Shown: piece after piece, positions 26,363-35,085 of the stretch
Position numbering within the stretch: position 1 is the first letter of the stretch
How the letters are laid out: every line of letters begins with the position of its first letter
Source of the DNA: Acetobacterium bakii
Lineage (GTDB): Bacteria; Bacillota; Clostridia; Eubacteriales; Eubacteriaceae
DNA length: 64,000 nt
Assembly: GCF_001263355.1 (NCBI RefSeq)
Contig: NZ_LGYO01000027.1
Coordinates: 21,132-85,131, forward strand
Direction: 5' to 3'
Program-made: the position numbers and the translations under genes
Notes under the pieces: model-generated
What the model saw: only the letters and a program-made list of their open reading frames with translations
What the model was told of the DNA's origin: nothing
Databases searched by the model: none

Positions 26363-27619
26363 ATGAGAAAATTGCAATACGATATCGTCATCATCGGCGG
26401 CGGCCCCGGGGGCCTCGGAGCAGCCCTAAAAGCCAAAGAAAAAGGTGCCACCGTTGCCATTATCGAACGAAACAATGAATTGGGAGGGATTCTTAATCAA
26501 TGCATACACAGTGGTTTTGGTCTTAAGTATTTTAAAGAAGAATTAACCGGGCCGGAATATGCCGAGCTTTTTATCGAAAAAGTCAGTGAGACGGATATTG
26601 ATGTTTATCTCAATACCATGGTCATTGATATTGGGGCTGACCGAAAGGTCACGGCCATGAATGAAGCCGGGATGTTGGATTTTACAGCCGGAGCCGTTGT
26701 TCTTGCCATGGGCTGTCGGGAACGAACCCGAGGGGCCATAAAAATACCGGGGTCCCGGCCAGCTGGGGTTCTTACCGCAGGTTTAGCCCAACGTTATGTG
26801 AACATAGAAAATCTGAAACCCGGAAACCAGGTGGTTATTCTCGGCTCCGGCGATATTGGCCTGATTATGGCAAGGCGGCTGACCCTGGAAGGAATAAAGG
26901 TTATCGGTGTTTATGAGCTGATGCCCTATGCCAATGGACTATACCGGAACATTAAAAACTGTCTGGATGATTTTGATATTCCTCTTCATTTATCAACCAC
27001 GGTTTCCAATATTATTGGTTATCCCAGACTCGAAGCCATTGAAGTGTCGAAGGTGAATGAAAAAATGGAGATTATTGAAGGTAGTCAGGAAATCATCCCC
27101 TGTGATACACTGCTGCTTTCCATCGGTTTAATTCCTGAAAATGAGCTTTCAAAGAAGTCCGGGGTTGAATTAAACCCCAAAACCAATGGCCCTTTAGTAA
27201 ATGAAACTCTGGAAACCAATATTTCCGGAATATTCGCCTGTGGGAATGTGCTTCATGTTCATGATTTAGTAGATTTGGTCACCCTGGAGGCAGAACGGGC
27301 CGGAGAATATGCCGCCCAGTTTGCCTTAACCAATAAGGTCAAATCAAGGGACTATATCAGCTTGAGTCCTGGAGAAAATGTCGCTTACACCGTGCCTGAT
27401 AAGATATCTCTACCTTTAAAGAAAAGTGCTTTGGTTAACTTCAGAGTCAGATCGCCTTTGGATGCGGCCCGAATTGTAGTTATCAGTGGGAAGAAAATTA
27501 TTTATGAAGGCAAAACGAAAGACTTTAAACCAAGCGTCATGGAAAATGTTAAAATCAAACCCGAACAATTGGCCGGCTTATCCCGGCCATTGACGGTTTC
27601 AGTTATGGAGGTTAAGTAG
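26363..27619 (+). CDS. NAD(P)/FAD-dependent oxidoreductase, partner of the GlpA-like protein
   Basis: 418 residues. The FAD-binding motif is YDIVIIGGGPGGLGAALKAK at the N-terminus. A second Rossmann motif for NAD(P) is VVILGSGDIGLIMARRL at about 154-170. ATG-like ISGIFACGNVLHVHDLVD marks the pyridine nucleotide-disulfide reductase fold. A redox-type pair is not obvious (LNQCIHSGFG has one Cys). It starts one base after the GlpA-like stop and ends directly at the next gene's start, so the three are tightly coupled. Confidence 0.85.
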   Translation: MRKLQYDIVIIGGGPGGLGAALKAKEKGATVAIIERNNELGGILNQCIHSGFGLKYFKEELTGPEYAELFIEKVSETDIDVYLNTMVIDIGADRKVTAMNEAGMLDFTAGAVVLAMGCRERTRGAIKIPGSRPAGVLTAGLAQRYVNIENLKPGNQVVILGSGDIGLIMARRLTLEGIKVIGVYELMPYANGLYRNIKNCLDDFDIPLHLSTTVSNIIGYPRLEAIEVSKVNEKMEIIEGSQEIIPCDTLLLSIGLIPENELSKKSGVELNPKTNGPLVNETLETNISGIFACGNVLHVHDLVDLVTLEAERAGEYAAQFALTNKVKSRDYISLSPGENVAYTVPDKISLPLKKSALVNFRVRSPLDAARIVVISGKKIIYEGKTKDFKPSVMENVKIKPEQLAGLSRPLTVSVMEVK

Positions 27620-28000
27620 ATGGAAAGAAACATGTTGTGCTGTACCACCTGTCCTTCGGAATGTGTGATCACTGTGACAAAACAAGGGAAAGACACCCTT
27701 AGTATTGAAGGATACACCTGTAAACGGGGGCTGAAGTTTGCACAAAAAGAACTGACTGCACCGGAAAGAACATTGACCAGTACTATGATTATGATGTTGG
27801 GTCAACAAGAATTCCTGATACCGGTCAAATCGGCGCAACCCATACCCAAAAGAAGTATGGTGGCAGCCATGAATGAAATTAAAAGAAGCAAGCTCCAACA
27901 TGCCTGCAAAAGAGGTGATGTGCTCATCTCTGATATTTGCGGGTCAGGTGTGGATATTGTAGCGTGTAAAAGCATAAAGGAGAAAAATCATGCTTGTTAA
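27620..28000 (+). CDS. DUF1667 Cys-rich protein of glp operons
   Basis: 126 residues starting MERNMLCCTTCPSECVITV, with the cysteine set CCTTCPSEC and a further TCKRG that probably binds an Fe-S cluster or zinc. The C-terminal half includes IPVKSAQPIPKR and GSGVDIVACK. The family habitually follows the two FAD dehydrogenase genes, so it is likely an electron-transfer subunit of that complex. It overlaps the aldolase start by 11 bases. Confidence 0.85.
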   Translation: MERNMLCCTTCPSECVITVTKQGKDTLSIEGYTCKRGLKFAQKELTAPERTLTSTMIMMLGQQEFLIPVKSAQPIPKRSMVAAMNEIKRSKLQHACKRGDVLISDICGSGVDIVACKSIKEKNHAC

Positions 28001-28856
28001 TCTCAGTGAAATATTAAAAATACCCACTGCTCGTGGGTTTGCCGTAGGAGCCTTTAATACCCCGAATTTAGAAAGCATTCAAGCGGTGATTGCGGCAGCT
28101 GAAAATCTTCAGCAGCCGGTGATTCTTAACCATGCTCAGATCCACGAAGACATTGCTCAATTAGATACCATCGGACCGGTTATGATTAATCTGGCAAAAA
28201 AAGCCAGGGTAAATGTGTGCGTTCATTTAGATCATGGCGAAGATTTGGGCTATTTATTACGGGCCATGAAAATGGGGTTTTCGTCAGTGATGTATGATGG
28301 TTCAAAATTGCCCTATGATGAAAATCTCGAAAATACCTGTGAAATTGTCAGGATCGCCCATTGCCTGGGGGTTTCCGTGGAAGCAGAGCTTGGTCGGGTG
28401 CTCCGTCCCGAAGGCGGAGGTGCCATGGATCCCGAAGACGAAGCCTTGACCCCGGAAGAGTGTTACACCAATCCCCAATCCGCTAAAGCCTTTGTTGCTG
28501 CCACCGGAATCGATGCCCTGGCCATTGCCTTTGGCACCGCCCATGGGATTTATGAAGCAGAACCTTGTTTGGATTTCAGCCGTATCGCCGAGATTCATAA
28601 CCAGATGGATGTCCCGCTGGTCATGCACGGAGGATCCGGAGTAGGGGATGACGACTTTAAAAAAGCCATTAAGGCTGGGATTTCAAAGATCAACTACTTC
28701 ACCTATATGTCCCTGGCGGGAGGTCAGGCTGTAAAAGATTATTTTGCTAAAAACCCCGGTAAAGAACTGCGTTTCGATGAAATTTCAGAAATCGGACGTT
28801 TAGGAATGCAACAGGATGCGGAACGCGCCATGAAAATTTTTAATGATGAAAACTAA
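27990..28856 (+). CDS. Class II fructose/tagatose-bisphosphate aldolase family protein
   Basis: 288 residues of the zinc-dependent class II aldolase family. Features: GFAVGAFNTPNLESIQAVI, VCVHLDHGEDLGYLLRAMK (catalytic Asp and first zinc His), VEAELGRV, AIAFGTAHGIYEAEP and PLVMHGGSGVGDDDF (zinc His), KINYFTYMS. It closes the operon, so the pathway likely ends by cleaving a phosphorylated ketose into triose units. FbaA, GatY/KbaY and related activities cannot be separated by eye. The ATG follows AAAGGAGAAAAATC inside the preceding gene. Confidence 0.85.
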   Translation: MLVNLSEILKIPTARGFAVGAFNTPNLESIQAVIAAAENLQQPVILNHAQIHEDIAQLDTIGPVMINLAKKARVNVCVHLDHGEDLGYLLRAMKMGFSSVMYDGSKLPYDENLENTCEIVRIAHCLGVSVEAELGRVLRPEGGGAMDPEDEALTPEECYTNPQSAKAFVAATGIDALAIAFGTAHGIYEAEPCLDFSRIAEIHNQMDVPLVMHGGSGVGDDDFKKAIKAGISKINYFTYMSLAGGQAVKDYFAKNPGKELRFDEISEIGRLGMQQDAERAMKIFNDEN

Positions 28857-28985
28857 TTTTGCATAAGATTTACTTCTTTCAGTAGGATAGAGGCAAAAAA
28901 ACCAGCATATCCGGAAGCCATAGAAGCACTTTAAACAAATTGAGCCAGCGGACTTAAATATTATCTTAAGTATTTATGAAAACAC

Positions 28986-29014
28986 TGGAAATTAAAAGGA
29001 ATAAAGGGTATAAT
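28986..29014 (+). promoter_or_regulatory. Possible promoter for the ABC-F gene
   Basis: TGGAAA at 28986-28991, a 17-base spacer, TATAAT at 29009-29014. The -10 is perfect and the -35 weak. Confidence 0.5.
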
Positions 29015-29030
29015 TAAATGTCTTGTAGTG

Positions 29031-29073
29031 AAGGTTCATTATCAGTGAATTAACTGATAAGGGCCTTTTCTTT
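29031..29073 (+). terminator. Leader attenuator upstream of the ABC-F gene
   Basis: TTATCAGT (29039-29046) pairs with ACTGATAA (29053-29060). The stem is extended by AAGGTT with GGCCTT (two G-U) and followed by TTTTCTTT. It lies between the predicted promoter and the ABC-F start, which suits transcription attenuation. Confidence 0.55.
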
Positions 29074-29107
29074 ATGACTATAAATACCATGGAGGATCAC
29101 GAAATAT

Positions 29108-30703
29108 ATGATTACAGTAACAGATTTAAGTTTAAATTTTAGCGGAACCAATCTATTTTCCAACGTCAATTTAAAGTTTATCCCAGGAAATTGCTACGGC
29201 ATTATCGGTGCCAACGGTGCAGGAAAAACCACATTTTTAAATATATTATCCGGTGAAATTGAGCCGTCGACAGGGGATGTTTTTATTCCTCAACACATCC
29301 GTATGTCCGTATTGAAACAGGATCATTATGCCTATGATGAATTCACTGTGCTTGATACCATTATGATGGGTAATGCCCGTCTATATGCTATTATGAAAGA
29401 AAAAGACGCCTTATACATGAAGGAAGATTTTTCCGATGAAGACGGCATTAAGGCCGGAGAATTAGAAGGCGAATTTGCGGAAATGGGCGGCTGGGAAGCA
29501 GAATCCGATGGTTCCCGTATTATCCAGGGGTTAGGTCTCGGGGTTGATATTCTCGATGCCACCATGGATTCACTCAATGGGAATGAAAAGGTTAAGGTCT
29601 TATTGGCTCAGGCCCTGTTCGGTAAACCTGAGATCATTCTGCTGGATGAACCTACCAACCATTTGGACATCCAAGCCGTGCTCTGGTTAGAAGATTTCCT
29701 GATGGATTATGAAGGCACCGTTATCGTGGTTTCCCATGATCGTTACTTCCTTAATAACGTTTGTACCCACATTGTCGATATTGACTATAATAAAATTAAG
29801 GTTTACGTCGGGAATTATGATTTCTGGTACGAATCCAGTCAATTGATTCAGCGATTGCTTAAGGATCAAAATAAAAAGAGCGAAGACAAAGCCAAGGAAC
29901 TGCAGAACTTTATTACCCGATTCTCGGCTAATAAATCCAAATCAAAACAGGCCACTTCCCGTAAAAAGATGCTGGATAAGCTGAATATTGAAGATATGCC
30001 ATCCTCGTCACGAAAATACCCATGGGTTGGATTTCAGATTGACCGAGAACCCGGTAAGGAAATTCTCAGTGTTGAGCATATATCCAAAACCATTGATGGG
30101 GTCAAGGTCCTGAATAACGTCAGTTTTCGGGTCGGCAAGGATGAAAAGATTGCCTTTGTATCCGATAATGAAATTGCCATGACTACCTTATTCAAGATTC
30201 TTATGGAAGAAATTGAGCCTGATGAAGGCAGTTTCAAATGGGGCGTCAGCACCAGCCAATCCTATTTTCCAAAGGACAATGGCGAATTTTTCAACGATTG
30301 TACCCTGAATATCTGCGAATGGATTCAGCAATATACCGAGGAAATCACCGAAACTTATATTCGTGCATTCCTGGGTCGGATGCTTTTCTCCGGCGACGAT
30401 ATTTACAAAGAAGTACAGGTATTATCCGGAGGGGAACGGGTGCGTTGCATGCTTTCCAAGATGATGATGAAAAACGCGTGTGTTCTGGTTATGGATCAGC
30501 CCACCAACCATTTAGATCTCGAATCCATCACCGCAGTGAACAACGGTCTCATGGAATATAAAGGAATTCTTCTGTTTGCCAGCCATGACCATCAGTTTAT
30601 GGAAACGGTAGCGAATCGAATCATCGAAATTCGTGAAGAAGGTATCCTTGATCGCTTATCAACCTATGATGAGTTCATCGAATACAAAAAGAAACTGGCG
30701 TAA
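29108..30703 (+). CDS. ABC-F family ATPase, YkpA/YbiT-like
   Basis: 531 residues with two ATPase domains and no membrane segment, so a ribosome-associated translation factor rather than a transporter. NBD1 has Walker A IIGANGAGKTTFLN, a degenerate signature LNGNEKVKVLLAQAL and Walker B ILLDEPTNHLDI. The linker at about 245-300 is basic (KSKSKQATSRKKM). NBD2 has a degenerate Walker A region (AFVSDNEIAMTTLFKIL, a family trait), signature LSGGERVRCMLSK, and MDQPTNHLD where the catalytic Glu is replaced by Gln. A leader terminator suggests attenuation control. Orthologue name is from memory. Confidence 0.88.
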   Translation: MITVTDLSLNFSGTNLFSNVNLKFIPGNCYGIIGANGAGKTTFLNILSGEIEPSTGDVFIPQHIRMSVLKQDHYAYDEFTVLDTIMMGNARLYAIMKEKDALYMKEDFSDEDGIKAGELEGEFAEMGGWEAESDGSRIIQGLGLGVDILDATMDSLNGNEKVKVLLAQALFGKPEIILLDEPTNHLDIQAVLWLEDFLMDYEGTVIVVSHDRYFLNNVCTHIVDIDYNKIKVYVGNYDFWYESSQLIQRLLKDQNKKSEDKAKELQNFITRFSANKSKSKQATSRKKMLDKLNIEDMPSSSRKYPWVGFQIDREPGKEILSVEHISKTIDGVKVLNNVSFRVGKDEKIAFVSDNEIAMTTLFKILMEEIEPDEGSFKWGVSTSQSYFPKDNGEFFNDCTLNICEWIQQYTEEITETYIRAFLGRMLFSGDDIYKEVQVLSGGERVRCMLSKMMMKNACVLVMDQPTNHLDLESITAVNNGLMEYKGILLFASHDHQFMETVANRIIEIREEGILDRLSTYDEFIEYKKKLA

Positions 30704-30713
30704 GCCGTGATCT

Positions 30714-32066
30714 ATGAGTAGTCGAAGCAAGTTTTCTAGCAAAATTGGTTTTGTTATGGCCGCCGCAGGTTCAGCGGTGGGCCTTGGCAACATTTGGCGA
30801 TTTCCATATTTAGCAGCAAAATATGGCGGAGGACTTTTCCTCCTGATTTATCTTATATTTGTATTAACCTTGGGCTTTACCATCATGACCGCCGAGTTGG
30901 CCATTGGCCGAAAAACACAACTCAGCCCGGTTGGTGCCTATCGGGCCTTAAATAAAAAATACAGTTTCATCGGGGTTATTGCCTCCCTAGTGGCCTTTTT
31001 AATTCTACCCTATTATAGTGTTATCGGGGGATGGGTGATTAAATACTTTGTCACCTTTATTTCAGGCGGCGGACTAGCCACCGCAGCGAATGATTATTTT
31101 GGCGGCTATATTGCACAACCCCTGGAGCCCATATTCTGGCAATGCATTTTTGTGCTGGCAACCACTTTTGTTGTTATCAAGGGGGTCAAAAACGGTATCG
31201 AAAAAGCAAGTGTTATATTAATGCCTATTCTGATTGCTTTATCCCTCTTTGTGGCGGTTTATTCCATTTTCCAACCGGGAGCCATGGCAGGGGTTAGATA
31301 TTTTCTGTATCCGGATTTTTCGAATTTCAGCTTTCAGGCGGTTTTAGCCGCCATGGGACAAATGTTTTACTCTTTATCTCTGGCGATGGGGATTATGGTA
31401 ACCTATGGGTCTTACCTGAGTAAAAAAGAAGACCTGGAAGCATCGGTAAAACAGATTGAACTTTTTGATGCGGGCATTGCAATTTTAGCAGGCTTTATGA
31501 TTATTCCTGCAGTTTTCGCTTTTTCCGGAGGCGATCCTGCAGCCCTTAACAAAGGTCCCGGGTTGATGTTTGTAACCTTGCCCAAGGTTTTTGAAAGCAT
31601 GAACTTCGGTAATTTTATGGGCGGCGTATTTTTTTTGCTGGTTCTTTTCGCAGCACTGACCTCGTCTATTTCACTGATGGAGGCGGTAGTTTCCACGGTG
31701 TGTGATCAGTTTAAATGGAACCGCAAAAAGGGCGTCTTAATTGTTGCAGTCATTGCGATTCTATTGGGGATTCCATCGTCATTGGGTCAGGGAGTTTGGA
31801 GCAGTATTACGATTTTTGGTTTTAACTTCCTGGACTTTTTCGATTTTATTACCAACTCAGTACTTATGCCGGTGGGTGCATTTTTCACCTGTATCTTTGT
31901 AGGGCATATTCTTGAGACGAAAATTATTACCGACGAAGTCAAGCTTTCGTCACCCTTTAAACGAGAAAAGCTCTTTATTCTTATGATCAAATACATAGCA
32001 CCGGTTTGCATCGTGGCCATTCTCATCAGTTCAATTTTAGAAGCCATGGGAATTATTAAATATTAG
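30714..32066 (+). CDS. Neurotransmitter:sodium symporter (NSS) family transporter
   Basis: 450 residues, about 11 membrane helices, LeuT fold. TM1 carries the NSS signature FVMAAAGSAVGLGNIWRFPYLAAKYGGG with the unwound ion- and substrate-binding region. SLSLAMGIMVTYGSYL (TM6) and the GPGLMFVTLP loop are also typical. Bacterial members import amino acids with sodium, which suits an organism with a sodium economy. It starts 10 bases after the ABC-F gene, probably in the same transcript. The substrate cannot be assigned. Confidence 0.88.
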   Translation: MSSRSKFSSKIGFVMAAAGSAVGLGNIWRFPYLAAKYGGGLFLLIYLIFVLTLGFTIMTAELAIGRKTQLSPVGAYRALNKKYSFIGVIASLVAFLILPYYSVIGGWVIKYFVTFISGGGLATAANDYFGGYIAQPLEPIFWQCIFVLATTFVVIKGVKNGIEKASVILMPILIALSLFVAVYSIFQPGAMAGVRYFLYPDFSNFSFQAVLAAMGQMFYSLSLAMGIMVTYGSYLSKKEDLEASVKQIELFDAGIAILAGFMIIPAVFAFSGGDPAALNKGPGLMFVTLPKVFESMNFGNFMGGVFFLLVLFAALTSSISLMEAVVSTVCDQFKWNRKKGVLIVAVIAILLGIPSSLGQGVWSSITIFGFNFLDFFDFITNSVLMPVGAFFTCIFVGHILETKIITDEVKLSSPFKREKLFILMIKYIAPVCIVAILISSILEAMGIIKY

Positions 32067-32089
32067 GGATTTAAAAGGGATAGAAATTG

Positions 32090-32740
32090 ATGAATGATTA
32101 TTGCGATATTTGCGGATCAGAAACAAGAGAAATATTTCATAAAGATTATCAATTAAGCTTCTATTACTGTTCCTATTGCGAATTTATTTCAAAAGATAAA
32201 AATGCAATCATAACCGAGGCAGAAGAATTGAGAATTTATAATCTCCATGAAAACACCATTGAAGATCAGCGCTATGTGGACTATTTCAAACGGTTTATTC
32301 ATTCGGCAATTCTGGATTATTGCAAAACTGGGGGAAACGGTCTGGATTTTGGAAGCGGCCCTTCTCCGGTGCTGGCAACACTTTTAGAACGTGACTATGA
32401 CTATTCAATGGATATATACGATCGGTTTTACGCTCCGGATAAAATTTACGAAGGCCAAAAATACAATCTCATCACTGCCACCGAAGTTGTCGAGCATTTA
32501 AAAAATCCATTGGATTATTTCCATCAATTCAAAGCGCTGCTGGATGAAGACGGACTGTTATCGATAATGACCACCTTTCATCCTCGAAATGACGCTGCTT
32601 TTATGAACTGGCATTATATGAGAGAGGCCTGTCACATCTCGTTCTACACATTAAAAACCATGACAGTGATCAGCGAAATGGTTGGCTTAAAAATCATTTA
32701 TTCGGATGGACAACGCTATACATCATTTAAACTATTATAA
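32090..32740 (+). CDS. Class I SAM-dependent methyltransferase with N-terminal zinc knuckle
   Basis: 216 residues. The N-terminus has CDICGS and, about 22 residues later, YYCSYCEF, a likely zinc ribbon. The methyltransferase core follows: motif I GGNGLDFGSGPSPVLATLL (about 78-96), an acidic MDIYDRFY after strand 2, ITATEVVEHLKNPLDYF (motif IV) and LLSIMTTFH. The target is unknown. I use ATG 32090; a TTG just before it is also in frame. It lies 24 bases after the NSS gene and before an NHE copy flanked by terminator hairpins. Confidence 0.8.
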   Translation: MNDYCDICGSETREIFHKDYQLSFYYCSYCEFISKDKNAIITEAEELRIYNLHENTIEDQRYVDYFKRFIHSAILDYCKTGGNGLDFGSGPSPVLATLLERDYDYSMDIYDRFYAPDKIYEGQKYNLITATEVVEHLKNPLDYFHQFKALLDEDGLLSIMTTFHPRNDAAFMNWHYMREACHISFYTLKTMTVISEMVGLKIIYSDGQRYTSFKLL

Positions 32741-32769
32741 AAGCTCGCAACCTGGATTGATGCATAAGA

Positions 32770-32903
32770 AAACAGACCAATTAGCTGGTCTGTTTAAAGT
32801 GTCAGCAAAGCAAAAAGTAAGTCCTGGGGACAACGGTTTACCATTGTCCCCAGGGCGGTTTTAGCATCAAACTCAACAGACCAATTAACGGGTCTGTTTT
32901 TTT
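32770..32903 (+). repeat. NHE-4: core-less nested-hairpin element between duplicated terminator hairpins
   Basis: A hairpin ACAGACCA...TGGTCTGT (32772-32793) is repeated as ACAGACC...GGTCTGT plus seven T (32876-32903). The 13-base run AACAGACCAATTA is identical in both. Between them lies GTCCTGGGGACA (32821-32832), then ACGGTTTACC and ATTGTCCCCAGG: the outer arms of an NHE-1-like element with the middle stem and core deleted. Flanks GTCAGCAAAGCAAAAAGTAA and GGTTTTAGCATCAAAC match other copies. The right hairpin is a good terminator for the methyltransferase gene. Confidence 0.75.
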
Positions 32904-33003
32904 ATGCTTATTATTCTATTTCCCTCCGTCGATCAGGCAAAAATAGCTGCTTTAAAGTTCGAATGTAATATTTTAATGGAATTGCATATAAATAATTTGA
33001 TAA

Positions 33004-33285
33004 TTACAGCTTTCCGCCTGCGACAATGCAATAAAAACTATTTTTAAGATTGTATTCCCTAAACAACTCACAAGTTTCACAGAGGCAGCCTTTTTCTTTT
33101 TCAATACAGCGACTTGGTTCATAGGCACAAAACATCACTTCCGCATGACCTTTAGATTCTAGATCACTAAAACTTACACTCACTTTATCCGGCACTGACT
33201 TGACCTTACAAATAAGGGTATAGCTGGGACACTTTGTACACATACACTTTCTAACATTTTCCTTGGTTTTTGGTACAACTGACAT
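33004..33285 (-). CDS. Small Cys-rich protein, DUF2769-like
   Basis: 93 residues with about ten cysteines: KCMCTKCPSY near the N-terminus, then MFCAYEPSRCIEKEKGCLCETCELF and a final YCIVAGGKL. The pattern suggests metal or Fe-S binding, and I associate it with DUF2769 from memory. No membrane segment. AGGAGG lies seven bases before the ATG, so it is well translated and presumably real. Neighbours give no functional hint. Confidence 0.75.
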   Translation of the reverse strand: MSVVPKTKENVRKCMCTKCPSYTLICKVKSVPDKVSVSFSDLESKGHAEVMFCAYEPSRCIEKEKGCLCETCELFREYNLKNSFYCIVAGGKL

Positions 33286-33466
33286 AAGTAAACCTCCTAT
33301 AATAAAATAGATACAAATTTATAAACTGTCTGTATATTTTTTTACCCGCATTTTAATTTTCCAAACAATTGCATTTTGGTGAATATATTTAAAAATAGGA
33401 TTTACACTAAAATTAAAGTGGTTTGCACCCAGCAAAAATACTGGGATCGAAAGGTGTGGCTTAGGA

Positions 33467-34888
33467 TTATATAAGTTTGTCAATGCGCTCAATGTATTTT
33501 TTCATATCAAACTTTCGTTTAAGCCCCTGGGCATTCATATACCGCAAAGTTCCGAAAATACTTCGTTCCCGCCAGCCCCGGTCATGTATCCCAAAACACC
33601 AGGCAACTCCGGTATAACTATTGGGATCTCGGCCGTCGATAAAGTATTTATTATTTAAATAGATGGCAGTTTCATAGGCCTTTTTAAAATTCGGAGTCCA
33701 CTCGATGATTTTTTTGCACCAATACATGCGCATATAATTGTGCATATAACCGGTAAGCACCATTTCTTTCATAGCGGTATTCCAGTAAGTATCATGGGTA
33801 GCAAATTTTTCCAAAACTTCCACGTCATAGAGGTAAGGGCGGACATCATCGTCATGAAGTCCCATGGTACGATATGCCCATGGATTGGTCATGGTTTCAA
33901 AAACATCATAGCCTTCTCGATAATAAACAAAATTAAAGGCCAATTCCCGTCGTACAATAAGTTGTTCAATAAATCCATTATAAGCTTCATTTCTGATATG
34001 CTTAACTTTTTGCAAGGTTAGGTAAATTTCAAGGGCCGAAATTTGTCCGAAATGCAGATAGGGACTGAGCCCTGATTGAACCACAAAAGCCGGCGAATTG
34101 CCTTCGTCGTAATGGGGTAATCCTTTTTCGATGAAGGCATGCAGACGCAGGAGGGCGTTTGAATAACCGCCTTTGAAATATAAACTTTTCTTAACTGAAT
34201 GATCAATGGCAGCACTTTCAAGAAATTCATCGATCATTTTGGGATTTAGGTTATGAATTGCCTTTGGATAGAGTTGATTATCCAATGCCTCAAACCACTC
34301 GCCAGACCAGGGGATTATCACTGATTTCATCCGGAAATTAAGGGCATATTGATCAAGATATCTATGAATTTTGGGTCGAATGGTTCTGGCGGCGTACTCT
34401 TCTTTGACAGAGGTCATTCCAATGGGAACAATCAAGTCGCTTTCCAATTCATAAACGCCTAAAACCTCGGTTGTCAATGCCTTTTTAATGACCTTCTCCC
34501 GCCATTTTCGCTGGATTTTCAGATAGCCCTTATCCATAACCAGGAAGGCTGCATTCCTGATATAATCCGTAATGCCAACCTCAGGGGATGCCTTTACCAG
34601 ATGAAAACCAATACCACGTTTCTGTAGTTCTTTTGAAACTTCGTTGAGACCTTCAAGCATAAAGGCATAGTGCCGCTCATTAGCTTCGGGAAAATCATCA
34701 GTGAGGCCAAAATAGACCAATAAAGGCAATTTGTATTCATTACTCAGTTCAATGGCATAGGCAAGAGCATGGTTGTAATTGATGCGCTGGGATTGCTGCA
34801 TCCAATATAGGCAAAACCCGACTGGGGAGGTGGTGATGGATTTTTCAAAATGAACGGTTAATCGATCAGTAAACACGATGAAACACAC
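33467..34888 (-). CDS. Class II deoxyribodipyrimidine photolyase
   Basis: Light-driven repair of cyclobutane pyrimidine dimers using FAD. About 470 residues. The N-terminal photolyase domain begins VGFCLYWMQQSQRINYNHAL, a class II hallmark. The C-terminal FAD domain has LVRRELAFNF-like IVRRELAFNFVYY, MYWCKKIIEWTPNFKKAYE, YFIDGRDPNSYTGVAWCFG and HDRGWRERSIFGTLRYMN. The start is uncertain: GTG 34888 overlaps the SD-like AAAGGG, and GTG 34876 is better spaced. It is unexpected but not unknown in strict anaerobes. Confidence 0.9.
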   Translation of the reverse strand: MCFIVFTDRLTVHFEKSITTSPVGFCLYWMQQSQRINYNHALAYAIELSNEYKLPLLVYFGLTDDFPEANERHYAFMLEGLNEVSKELQKRGIGFHLVKASPEVGITDYIRNAAFLVMDKGYLKIQRKWREKVIKKALTTEVLGVYELESDLIVPIGMTSVKEEYAARTIRPKIHRYLDQYALNFRMKSVIIPWSGEWFEALDNQLYPKAIHNLNPKMIDEFLESAAIDHSVKKSLYFKGGYSNALLRLHAFIEKGLPHYDEGNSPAFVVQSGLSPYLHFGQISALEIYLTLQKVKHIRNEAYNGFIEQLIVRRELAFNFVYYREGYDVFETMTNPWAYRTMGLHDDDVRPYLYDVEVLEKFATHDTYWNTAMKEMVLTGYMHNYMRMYWCKKIIEWTPNFKKAYETAIYLNNKYFIDGRDPNSYTGVAWCFGIHDRGWRERSIFGTLRYMNAQGLKRKFDMKKYIERIDKLI

Positions 34889-35085
34889 CCTTTCTTTATT
34901 GTATCAGACTAAAAAAGCCAAGTGAGATAGCTTTATTTGCAGTTGAATCTGCAGAACACCATTTTATCATACTAATTATTAACGAATAAAATTTTCTGTT
35001 AAATATCAGAAAATTAGGATATACTGTTAAAAGAAGCGTGGTTGTTATTTAGAAATCAACACCAATCATTGAAAAGGAGAAAAGA

